Below are positions 16,087-24,373 of a stretch of DNA of 24,445 bases, piece after piece (positions within the stretch are counted from its first letter, which is position 1; the number at the start of each line of letters is the position of its first letter). The translations under genes and the position numbers were made by a program. Source of the DNA: Jimgerdemannia flammicorona. Lineage: Eukaryota; Mucoromycota; Endogonomycetes; Endogonales; Endogonaceae. The stretch is taken from the NCBI GenBank assembly GCA_003990745.1, contig RBNI01001088.1, forward strand, positions 1 through 24,445. Reading direction: 5' to 3'. Below the pieces are notes generated by a model. The model was not told the origin of the DNA. It was given only the letters and a program-made list of their open reading frames with translations, and did not search any database.

Positions 16087-17150
16087 ATCATAGATCTTGA
16101 GGATTCTTCTTCCTGGCTTCTTGGTTCAGCTTTTTCAGATGTCTCCTCTCTTTAAAGTATGGACTGCAACATTATGACTGAGGTGAATCTTCTGATGTCT
16201 GCAGTCTTGGCAGTCAGGGTGTCTCTCATAGTTGCAATATCCCATTGCTTGGAAATGATGTTCCCAGCTGTTGATCTCTTATTGCTTTGGAAATTAGTAC
16301 CCACCTTAGTCATAAGTGGGTGGAAAAGTAGACAAGGGATATATTTCCATCTGGGTAAAGAAGCCTTGCCCTCTAAATCGACTTTGTAACCTTGTGGTAA
16401 CTTCTTGAAAGGTGGTTGACTGTGTGGGTATAGTTGGGGGTTCTGGTCTCTGGGGTCTCTGTCTCTCCTATTGGTCTAGTAAATGGCACTGATAGCAGTA
16501 GTCTCAAGGAGAGTGGAGGACCATTTGGTGAGGACATCTTTCTAGCTAAAAAGCTTTTTCTTGGTGAGTTTCTTTCTTAGAGATAATGGTGATTATACTA
16601 GGTCCTTCTTCTGTATTCCAAGGATCATTGTCTTCAGGTGGTGTCCAGCAAGGGTTATTCCAGGAAATGAGTTTGGAGACCTCTTCTTCTTCAGGTGCTT
16701 CTTGTTCAGGAACTTCTTGGTCAGAAGTTTCTTCTTCCTTAGATAATTCTTGTTCCCAAATTGCTTGCACTTCTGCAGCTTCAGTTGTAGGTGTTTCTGA
16801 AACATGTCTGCATTTCTTCTTCTTCCTTCTGCACTCTGGGCAGGCTGTGCCAGGTGATTTTCTTGTTTCCATGATCTTGGAGGAATGCTTGGGACACTTG
16901 TATCTCTTGAGGTAAATAGGGCATCCTTTGATTTCTCCTGCAATGGCTCCAATGGTGATAGGGATGGTATTCTTGGTCCACACATTGTCTTCTGGTCTGT
17001 CATCCACCAGGTTAATTTGGAGATTGAGTCTGGGGTCATTTCTATCTTCAGATTCTTCTTTCTCTTCTGTAGTAGACTCCTCACTACTGGCATATTCTTC
17101 CTGAATAGTGACCTTTTTCTTCTTTTTTGATTGTTCATAGCTAGTTACCT
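16087..17150 (-). pseudogene. Protease-dUTPase linker with Cys/His motifs
   Basis: In the same frame as gag and dUTPase there are about 350 codons that match no domain I know. The upstream part (open at 16546-17007) is charged, with KYK/CPKH followed by CPECRRKKKKCRH, resembling a metal-binding C-x2-H...C-x2-C arrangement, then a Glu-rich stretch. The downstream part, near 16200-16280, has GYCNYERHPDCQDCRHQKIH, a second Cys/His cluster. Several stops interrupt the downstream part. Possible roles are nucleic-acid binding or polyprotein spacing; neither is shown. Confidence 0.45.
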
Positions 17151-17159
17151 TAACTCTAT

Positions 17160-17560
17160 ACTTCTTGCCTCAGTAGTCAAACTTGAGTACCTGTTGACCA
17201 ATGTCAACAACTGCATTCATTTCCTTCATCCAGTTGGTGCCAAGAATTATATCATAGGTGACAGCTTCAGTGACAACAGCTTTTGGGATGGAGAACTAAA
17301 TGTGTCCCAGGGAGATGGTAATATTTCATACTTCTCCAAGGGGTTGAGTTTGGGCTCCATCTGCCACTATGATGCTGAGATTGGATAGTCCATCAATGGG
17401 CCATTGGAGGGTGTCCAAAAACCGTTTGGCAATGATACAGATAGCTGCTCCTATATCTATGAGAATCTTCGCCTTTTGTCCTCCAATATCTCTATGTAAG
17501 TAAGTGCTGACATACCTTTCTACAGCCTGTATAGGAATGGAAGCTGGTTCTTGCTGTGGG
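17160..17560 (-). pseudogene. Retropepsin-like aspartic protease (inactivated)
   Basis: The active-site segment reads KILIDIGAAICII, with Asp at 17455-17457. The usual Asp-Thr-Gly is Asp-Ile-Gly, fitting an ACN-to-ATN transition. Downstream SIIVADGA and DIILGTNWM are the flap-side and C-terminal motifs of gypsy retropepsins. Two stops lie between them and a third follows near 17170. It would cut the gag-pol polyprotein in an active element. Confidence 0.75.
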
Positions 17561-17599
17561 ATAGGAACTCAGCCAGTGCTAGACCTGGTGGTTCTCAGT

Positions 17600-19540
17600 A
17601 ATTTGTTTCAGACTCCAGCTGGTATCAGTTGCAGGAACTGCAAGAGGGGGACTTCCATCTTGGCCTCTTGAATCTTCTGCCAGGCTTCATTGTAGATATC
17701 TCTAAGCATGGTCTTTGGGGTGTACTTTTTCTTGGGCTTTAGAGCAGCAGGTTCCCATTATTCTTGTTCCATTTCTTCATCTTCTGGTGGCAACTCATTT
17801 GTCTCAGGAACAAAAGGGGAGAGAGTTTGGGGAGGTGTTTCTACCTGCTCCCCTTTATGTTCTTTATTCTCCTCTTGGATAATTCTTCTGCTGATGTTCC
17901 TGGATGGCCTTCCTACAGGTCTCTTCTTCTTCTCTGCTGGGTAGACTGCTTTCTGGGTATTAACTTTGATAGGGTATAAGTCTAGATCACTGTAGTCTTC
18001 ACTATTGCTAGCTTCCTCAAAATATTCAACAGGATGAGCTTCAGTCCTCTTATACTGAGTGTCATTCTTTTGGTTTGGTGATTCTGAGTCTCTTCAGTCA
18101 CTTCTTTTATTGTCACATTCAGTGGTATAGTGTCCAAATTATCCACAGTAGAAGCATTGAACTTGGGCTCTGTCTCAGACAGGGTATATTCTTTCTTCTT
18201 GCTGATAACTCCTGTTATCTTTGGATGGATAACCTTGGCTCCTCTGTGGTGGGTATTCTCTATTGTCTTGGTAGCTCTAATTTTTATATATAGTGAGTTT
18301 TTTAATCTATCCAACCAATCAGTCCAATTTGGAGCTGAGGTCTTGGATTTCACTTCTGTTCTTCTTTCCTTCCTTGGCTGGCCTTCTTTCTTCAGATCTT
18401 TCTTATCCTTGAAGGAGTCCTTGTAGGGCTTTGACCAGGATGTCTTCTTTCTCTTCTTTCTTGTCATGATCACTCTAGGTAGTTCCTTGTCTGATATCAA
18501 AGAATCCTTGGGCTACATCTACTTACTCTTCAGACCTTCTGATGCCTAGGGTATGAATATGCTGGGCAATGTTTGGGGGAATTCCATTCATGAAGGTCAT
18601 TGGACTGATGATGTCCTGATTGATGGCATTGAACTCAGCAGTATGCATTCTCTTCTGGATTCTTGTGAAGAAGGCTCTGGGTGATTCTCTAAGATTTATC
18701 TTCATCCCCATAATGGATTTCTGAGCCTTGTGGCAGGTTTCATTTCCTGTATACTTTTCAATGAGTCAGTGGACTATGGTCTCATATTCTAGCTCATAAG
18801 ACATTGCTGCTTATATCTGTCTTGCCAGTTCTGAATCTGGGTTGTTTGCTGTTCAGTGGAAAATTCCTCTGGCTGGTTCTCTGAGCTGAGCCTTGTAGAT
18901 GGTGATTTTTCTTTCATATGAGAGATTCCTCAAGGCTGCGATTCCTTTGATTCCATCAAGGAATTCTCTGGGGTCTTCCCCTGGGTATCCTGCAAAGGTT
19001 GGCAATGAGGTGGCCATTTCATTATCACTTTCTTCTGATTCTGATTCAGGTTTGGATTCTGATTCTGATTCACTTTCTGAACTGTCACTAGAGATGTGGG
19101 TGCTTGGGTATCTTGAGGATAGTGTTCTGGACCTTAGACAAAGAGAAATAAGCCTAGATATTCTTGTAGGAGCTGCTTCCAATTCTGTAAGGGGTTGTAG
19201 TAAAGGTTCTATTGGTGAGATTGATGGGACTGATATGGGACATCTGGCAGTAAGGTCTCGGGTTCATGTGATATGGTCTTCTAGTTCTTGTGCAAGTTCC
19301 TCAAAATCTCTAGCAGGGCTACCTGTATTATCTAGTTGATCTGGTTGGGGATTTCGGGCTATACTGCCTTCTGGTTCTGATTGGGATCCTTCTGATGCTG
19401 GGTAGTTGGTAAGTCTTAATGTGATTACTTCTCTTCCTGTTCAGATATTAGTGATAACTGGTTCTCCTATAGTGGCAGAGGTTGGTGTTGTATCAAATAT
19501 ATCCAGTTTGACTGTGGGTTCTTGTAAGCTGAAAAGTCAT
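17600..19540 (-). pseudogene. Gag with CCHC zinc knuckle (inactivated)
   Basis: The frame shared with dUTPase runs from just inside the 5' LTR. A Ser/Glu repeat stretch precedes the first in-frame ATG (19015-19017). The capsid-like core follows, with FAGYPGEDPREFLDGI, then ETCHKAQKSIMGMKINLRES and PRAFFTRIQ. A CCHC knuckle (CFYCG...GHYTTEC) lies at 18115-18156, with a TAA (18139-18141) inside it. Near 17900-17940, KKRPVGRPSRN resembles an AT-hook. About ten stops interrupt the frame, and most read as Gln or Trp codons changed by one transition. Gag would form the particle and bind RNA. Confidence 0.75.
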
Positions 19541-19564
19541 GTCAATTTTGAAATTTTCTCAGTT

Positions 19565-19573
19565 GAGCCCCCA
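19565..19573 (-). other. Primer-binding site, tRNA-Pro type
   Basis: Two bases inside the 5' LTR the element strand reads TGGGGGCTC. It begins TGG, complementary to a tRNA CCA end, and equals the first nine bases of the primer site used by tRNA-Pro-primed retroelements. Complementarity beyond nine bases cannot be judged without the host tRNA-Pro sequence. Confidence 0.6.
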
Positions 19574-19575
19574 AA

Positions 19576-20835
19576 TGTAACATGCCAGGCTCAATAGAGG
19601 CAAATTACAAGGTTGGGGGTTGATGTAGTTTTGGCTTGAGCCCCTAGTTACTTTGTCAAAAAGCAATAAAATGTTCTAAGATTCCTGAGGTCCTTGTTGG
19701 TGTTTAGTGGTATAATAGTCAAGATCTGGATACTGTGTAAGTGGTTTCCTTTTTGGGACAGGTTCTTAGATGTAGCAGTGATTCAGGTGTATGTGTGAAT
19801 GGGTTTCCTTCTTGGGTCAACTGGGAATGATAGAATTTTGTGTATAGCATGATGATCTCTGTGTGTGATGGTCTGGAAATTTAGCAATTCTTCTTCTTGG
19901 GTGGTGGCAATCTCTGCATGACAATCTCCATATAGCATGATGGTTTCCAAAAGTATGCGATTTCTGGTGGGATGATTTTGGCAGACTTCTCGATTTGGTG
20001 CAGGTTCTCCAAAAATGGCGAGCTTCTTGAATGTCGTGGATTCTTCTTACTGAGAATTATACTGGCAGCAGATATCTTAATAACTCAGGCTCATTGGAAA
20101 TAACAGATAATTTCGAATATCACAGATTTTTCCTAAATCAGCTTCAACTGAGAATACTACTTGGATTCTTAGCAAGTTACATCAAAGACTGGCTTTGTTT
20201 GTATGGAGTTATGTTGTAGACTGGCTCCACTACAAAGTTGCATCAGAAAGACTGGCTTGTGGCAAGAAAGGCAGGTTCTCTGGGAATGCAGCAAATAACT
20301 TAAAAATAGTGGATGATGCAGATTCTTCTTGAATTGGCAAAGTTCTTGAAAACAGTGGCTTATTCCTTAAGCAGCAGATTACTCAAAAGGCAGTGAAGTT
20401 CTTCCTTGAACTTGGCAACAAATCTTCGGGCTTATCTGGCAAGCAAACTAAAAACGGACTCATTCTTTATATCAGAAAGTGGACCGGAGTGGAGAAATAA
20501 GCTCACAATCTCCTAGCAGTGGCTGTAGAGTTCCTCTCGAAGTATGGTAGGCAGACTTGTCTTTTGCTTTGAATTTCAGACTGAGGTTTATTCACTCTTG
20601 TCTCTGGGGTATTTTATATATTGTGGTTGCTATCTGGTTGCTATCTGGCTAACTATAGAATGTTATTTATGGGGTAATATTTACTGTTAGAGTGACAGCC
20701 ACTGTCAGGGGTTTTCCTTTCTTTAGCTATCTGGGTTATTTATACATTTTCTACAGTAATGATTGCTGGTTACTATACTAATATTTATATCACCTGGTTG
20801 GATTTCAAGATTGCTATGTTTTGCAGTTTGTCACA
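19576..20835 (-). repeat. LTR (5' LTR of the minus-strand element)
   Basis: 1,260 bp, alignable with 10754-12027. In roughly the first 400 bp I count about 27 differences, all but one transitions, and many convert a CG in one copy to TG or CA in the other. On the element strand it contains TATATAAAAT (20611-20620) and AATAAA (20587-20592). Confidence 0.92.
20587..20620 (-). promoter_or_regulatory. Candidate LTR core promoter and poly(A) signal
   Basis: On the minus strand TATATAAAAT (20611-20620) is followed about 20 bases later by AATAAA (20587-20592), the expected pairing of promoter and polyadenylation signals around an R region. The 3' LTR lacks the TATA part, whereas the solo LTR at 21584-24373 keeps a TATAAAT at the equivalent place (about 21833). 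Confidence 0.4.
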
Positions 20836-20839
20836 GTAC
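20836..20839. repeat. Target-site duplication GTAC (right)
   Basis: Pairs with 10750-10753 and fixes the outer end of the element at 20835. Confidence 0.7.
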
Positions 20840-21579
20840 TTTTAGATAAATATATTAATAATAATATAGCTTTATAGTTATTAGTTATAAAATATATTTA
20901 AAAATTTATATAAAAATTTATAATAATATATAAGATTGAAACTTTGTTTAAAAAATAAATATATAATATAAAGTAAATTTATCTTTCTTATTATTTGATC
21001 TTTAGTTTTAATTTTAAGTTTATAATGAGATTTTGACTGTTGAGATGATAACTCAATATATAGGTATGTGACCTTATGCCACATATCATTCTATCAGTTT
21101 TATATCATTCATTAGTAATATATGAAATATATGATATATGCATTTAAATAAATTATTTCTTCTGTTTATCACAACAGGTTATGAGCTCTACTAGTAACTG
21201 AGTAACTATATACCTTGGTTAGCAGATACTGGTTAGTGGCTAGAACTTCTTTAGTTTATATGCTATGCTAACAAACATGGGTGTGAGTCAAAGCACTAAG
21301 ATGGATATCTCTACAATAGCTTCTCAGCAATAGAAAATGTACTTCTATTATAAAAGAAGTCTGCTAATAGTAATAATGAAGTCCTTCCTGATGGCAGAAG
21401 GCAATTACAAGTTCTTCCAGATAGTAGGTGAAGTTCTCTCTAGTATTGAGATAATCACAAAGTCCTTTCAGGCAGTAAATAAAATCCTTCCTAGTGTCAA
21501 GATAATTATAAAGCTCTCTCAAGTAGTTGAGACAATTATGACAACAAGGATACCAGTCAATGAGGCTGATGAAGTTAGT
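20840..21579. other. AT-rich spacer
   Basis: Intergenic DNA between the full retrotransposon and the solo LTR, AT-rich to about 21170 and more mixed after that. The two overlapping frames at 21337-21591 on opposite strands come from the tandem repeat listed separately, and I do not regard either as a gene. Confidence 0.6.
21381..21545. repeat. 51-bp degenerate tandem repeat
   Basis: Units starting GTTCTTCCAG (21411), GTCCTTTCAG (21462) and GCTCTCTCAA (21513) are spaced exactly 51 bp, with a partial unit starting at 21381. Each unit carries an inner CTAGTRTYRAGATAAT core. About 2.6 units plus the partial one are present. Confidence 0.6.
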
Positions 21580-21583
21580 ATAT
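21580..21583. repeat. Target-site duplication ATAT (left) of solo LTR
   Basis: ATAT precedes the LTR end TGTGAC and recurs right after the other end (24374-24377). Bases beyond the four do not match, so the duplication length is again 4 bp. Confidence 0.55.
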
Positions 21584-22550
21584 TGTGACAAACTATAAAA
21601 TGTAGTAATCTTAAAACCTAATCAGGTGATGTGAATATTAGCATAGCATAGTAACCAGTAACTATTACTATGGAAAATGTATAAATAACCAGATAGCCAA
21701 AGAAGGGAATAATGTGAACAGTGGCTGTCCCCTAGACAGTAGCTGTCTGCCAGACAGTGGCTATCCACCCAAATACACTATAAATAGTGAATCTATAGTT
21801 AACCAGATAGCAACCAGATAGCAACCACAATGTATAAATTACTCCAGAGATGAGAGTGAATAAACCTCAGTCTGAAATTCAAAGCAAAAGACAAGTCTGC
21901 CTACCACACTTCAAGAGAAACTCTACAGCTACTGCTAGAAGATTGTGAGCTTATTTCTCCACTCTGGTCCACTTTTCAATATAAAGAACAAGTTTGTTTT
22001 TGGTTCACTTGCCAGATAAGCCTAAAGTTTGCTGCTGAGTTCAAGGAAGAACTTCACTACCATTTCCAAGTTATTTGCTGCATTTCCAGAGAGCCTGCCT
22101 TTCTTGCCACAAGCCAGTCTCTTGATGCAACTTCACAGTGATCTGTTCGTGCAAACAAAGCCAGTCTAGACATAACTTGCCAAGAATCTGAGTTATTTTC
22201 CAGTCGAAGCTACCATTTTCAAGAAGTCTGCCAATTCAGAAGAATTCATGCCATCATATTCCTAGAAGAGCCTATCAATTTAGAAAGAATCCACATCATC
22301 TGAGTAGTATTCCCAGTTGAAGCTGAATCCATGACATCTGAGTTATTTGTTTGTTCCCAGTGAGCCTGTACAGAAGAAACCACTGCCAGTATTATTTCCA
22401 GTAAGAAGAATTCATGCCATACAATTTCCAGTGAGCCAAATCAAACTACCACCAAAAATCACCTACTTTTGGAGATTATTACATTAAGATCATTGTGCTA
22501 TACAGAGATCATCGCACCAAGACCGTCACCCAGAAATTGCATACTTTTGG

Positions 22551-22568
22551 AGATTGCCTCACTACATG
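22551..22568. repeat. Long target-site duplication (left) of the retroposon
   Basis: AGATTGCCTCACTACATG here and AGATTGTCTCACTATATG at 24061-24078 match at 16 of 18 positions, both differences being C/T. The left copy is continuous with LTR sequence, confirming it as the original target. Confidence 0.75.
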
Positions 22569-22620
22569 CCTCTTTTGCTCAAACCACTCAGAGTGAGCTA
22601 AGCCACACAGACAGGGGCAA

Positions 22621-23790
22621 TACAGCAACACAGACAACATGGGTGGGCAAGATGGACAAGATGGCAAGATGGCAAGATGGGTGACATGGGCAAGACGGAC
22701 AGATGGCAAGACAGGTGATATGGGCAAAATGGGCAAAATGGGCAACACGGGCAATACAGACAATATGGGCGGGCAACACGGGTAATATGGGGGGCAACAC
22801 GGGCAACACAGGCAATATGGGCAACATGGGTGGGCAAGACAGGCAAGATGGGCAAGACAGGCAAGATGGGCAAGATGGGCAAGACAGACAAGATGGGTAA
22901 GATGGTAAGATGATAAGACAGGCAACATGGGCAAGATAGGTAAGATGGGCAAGATGGGCAAGATGGGCAAGACAGGCAAGATGGGCAAGACAGGCAATAT
23001 GGGTAAGACAGGCAAGATGGGCAAGTTGGCAAGACAGCAAGATGGCAAGATGGGGTGACATGGGCAAGATGGGCAGATGACAAGACAGGCGATATGGGCA
23101 ACACAGGCAATATGGGTGGGCAACATAGGCAATATGGGCAACATGGGCAATACAGGCAATATGAGCAACATGGACAACATGGGTGGGCAAGATGGGCAAG
23201 ACGGGCAAGACAGGCAAGATGGCAAGATGGGTGACATAGACAAGATGGGCAGATGGTAAGACAGGCGACATAGGCATTATGGGCAAAATGGGCAAAATGG
23301 GCAACACAGGCAATATGGGCAACACAGGCAACACGGGCAACATGGGCAACATAGGCAATATGGGCAATACAGGTGGGCAAGATGGGCAAGATGGGCAAGA
23401 TGGGCAAGATGGGCAAGACAGGCAAGATGGCAAGATGGCAATATGGGCAACATGGGCAACACAGGCAGGCAAGACAGGCAAGACAGGTGACATGGGCAAG
23501 ATGGACAAAATGAGCAAAACAGGCAACATGGGCAACATGGGCAACATGAGACATAGGTAACATGGGCAGGCAAGACGGGCAAGACGAGCAAGATGGGCAA
23601 GATGGGCAAGATGGGCAAGACAGCAAGATGGCAACACAGGTAACATGGGCAACACAGGCAGATAAGACAGGCAAGATAGGCAAGATGGGCAAGATGGGCA
23701 AGATGGGCAAGACAGCAAGATGGCAACATGGGCAACATGGGTAACACAGGTGGGTAAGACGGGCAAGACAGGCTAGATGGGTAAGACAGG
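22621..23790. repeat. 9-bp-unit minisatellite array
   Basis: The array is built of variants of GATGGGCAA: GACAGGCAA, CATGGGCAA, CACAGGCAA, TATGGGCAA and others. Because the unit is a multiple of three, all frames on both strands tend to stay open, giving apparent 244-392 residue minus-strand products of Leu-Pro-Ile/Ala-His-Leu repeats that are not genes. Larger segments also repeat: a block starting GGCAAGATGGGTGACAT with CAGATGGCAAGACAGG occurs near 22671, 23046 and 23217, and AAAATGGGCAAAATGGGCAA occurs near 22726 and 23285. Confidence 0.9.
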
Positions 23791-24048
23791 AGGCACTAAT
23801 AGGGGTAGGTCAGGTGCATTAGATGCCAAGTACTTGAGGTGGTTGGGGTTCACAACCTATACCCACTGAGTGGGGCAGGCTGGGTAGGAGGATTTAGTTA
23901 CTTGGGCAGTGAGGTCACAACTCACACCCTAAAGGTGCAAGGCTGGGTGAGAGTGAAGGTGAGTTGAGATTGGGGTGGAATGGAGTTACTGATGTTGTAT
24001 GAGGATATGTAGCATGTTATAGATAGTTAATAAATGAGGCTACAGCCT
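23791..24048 (+). other. Unique 3' region of the retroposon
   Basis: GC-rich sequence leading to AATAAA (24029-24034) and the A tail. It contains a diverged direct repeat about 65 bp apart: TTCACAAC...CAGGCTGGGT (from 23849) and GTCACAAC...AAGGCTGGGT (from 23914). I see no clear RNA polymerase III A/B box pair and no frame of note. If the element is a family, this tail would be the part recognised by the reverse transcriptase. Confidence 0.55.
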
Positions 24049-24059
24049 AAAAAAAAAAA
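24029..24059 (+). terminator. AATAAA signal and encoded poly(A) tail
   Basis: AATAAA is followed 14 bases later by 11 consecutive A residues, which abut the right target duplication. This is the end of a reverse-transcribed, polyadenylated RNA. Confidence 0.75.
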
Positions 24060-24060
24060 G

Positions 24061-24078
24061 AGATTGTCTCACTATATG
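24061..24078. repeat. Long target-site duplication (right) of the retroposon
   Basis: Copy of 22551-22568 with two C/T changes, directly after the poly(A) tail. LTR sequence resumes after it. Confidence 0.75.
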
Positions 24079-24373
24079 AAAATTGTGATATTTTTAGTTG
24101 ACCTGAATAAGGAACTCGCTCATACTACATATAAATTGACCACTACCCAAGAAGGAAACTGCTCACACAAACTACTACTATACCCAAGAACCTGTCTCAA
24201 AAAGGAAACCACTCATACAGTATCCAGATCTTGACTATTATACCACTAAATACCAAGGACCTCAGGAATCTTAGAATATTTTGTTGCTTTTTGACAAAGT
24301 AACTGGGGGCTCAAGCCAAACTACATCAACTCCTAACCTTGTAATTTGTCTCTATTGAGCCAGACACATTACA

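Larger units (their letters stand above)
10754..20835 (-). mobile_element. Degenerate Ty3/gypsy LTR retrotransposon with dUTPase
   Basis: A full-length element of about 10.1 kb, transcribed on the minus strand and flanked by GTAC duplications. Its order, 5' to 3' on the minus strand, is LTR, primer-binding site, gag with CCHC knuckle, aspartic protease, linker with Cys/His motifs, dUTPase, RT, RNase H, integrase with GPY/F-like end, acidic tail, LTR. Integrase placed after RNase H marks it as Ty3/gypsy rather than copia. No chromodomain was recognised. Gag through dUTPase share one frame, RT-RNase H lie in a second and integrase in a third. More than twenty in-frame stops are present, so it cannot make its proteins. 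It is CpG-poor compared with the neighbouring LRR gene. Confidence 0.9.
22569..24060 (+). mobile_element. Composite head-VNTR-tail retroposon with poly(A)
   Basis: About 1.49 kb inserted into the solo LTR. It has a short 5' head (22569-22620), a 1.17-kb minisatellite, a non-repetitive 3' region (about 23791-24048), an AATAAA at 24029-24034 and an 11-A tail at 24049-24059. Poly(A), a polyadenylation signal and an 18-bp target duplication are hallmarks of target-primed reverse transcription of a polyadenylated RNA by LINE machinery. It encodes no recognisable protein, so it is non-autonomous. It is either a mobile composite resembling primate SINE-VNTR elements in plan, or a one-off retrocopy of a minisatellite-containing transcript. 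Confidence 0.75.
21584..24373 (+). mobile_element. Solo LTR of the same family, split by a retroposon
   Basis: The sequence from TGTGACAAACT to ...CACATTACA matches the reverse complement of the two LTRs at 10754 and 19576, so its sense is the plus strand. Without the insert at 22569-24060 and its duplicated target it is about 1.28 kb, the expected LTR length. No internal region lies on either side and an ATAT duplication flanks it, so it is a solo LTR left by LTR-LTR recombination. It is more diverged than the paired LTRs and therefore older or more heavily mutated. Confidence 0.85.

Noticed and set aside
16593..17138. 181-codon Lys-rich minus-strand frame
   Set aside because: It overlaps in a different frame the segment continuous with protease and dUTPase, and is basic only because it is a shifted reading of Glu/Ser-rich codons.
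17982..18500. 172-codon minus-strand frame, Lys-rich
   Set aside because: The CCHC knuckle (18115-18156) and the frame shared with capsid and dUTPase show that gag is read in another frame; this one is a shadow left open by chance.
11209..20219. Numerous plus-strand frames across the retrotransposon, and small frames in the LTRs (for example 11209-11397 and 20031-20219)
   Set aside because: They lie opposite recognisable gag-pol domains, or are equivalent positions in both LTRs with no protein similarity; they are non-coding shadows.
22509..23766. Three overlapping minus-strand frames of 244, 370 and 392 residues rich in Leu-Pro-Ile, Cys-Pro and Ala-His-Leu
   Set aside because: They are translations of the 9-bp minisatellite in all three frames. 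A unit divisible by three without stops opens every frame. The element's RNA sense, shown by AATAAA and poly(A), is the opposite strand.
22621..23790. Possible CRISPR-like array
   Set aside because: There is no alternation of constant repeat and unique spacer of fixed length; it is a continuous 9-bp minisatellite in a eukaryotic context.
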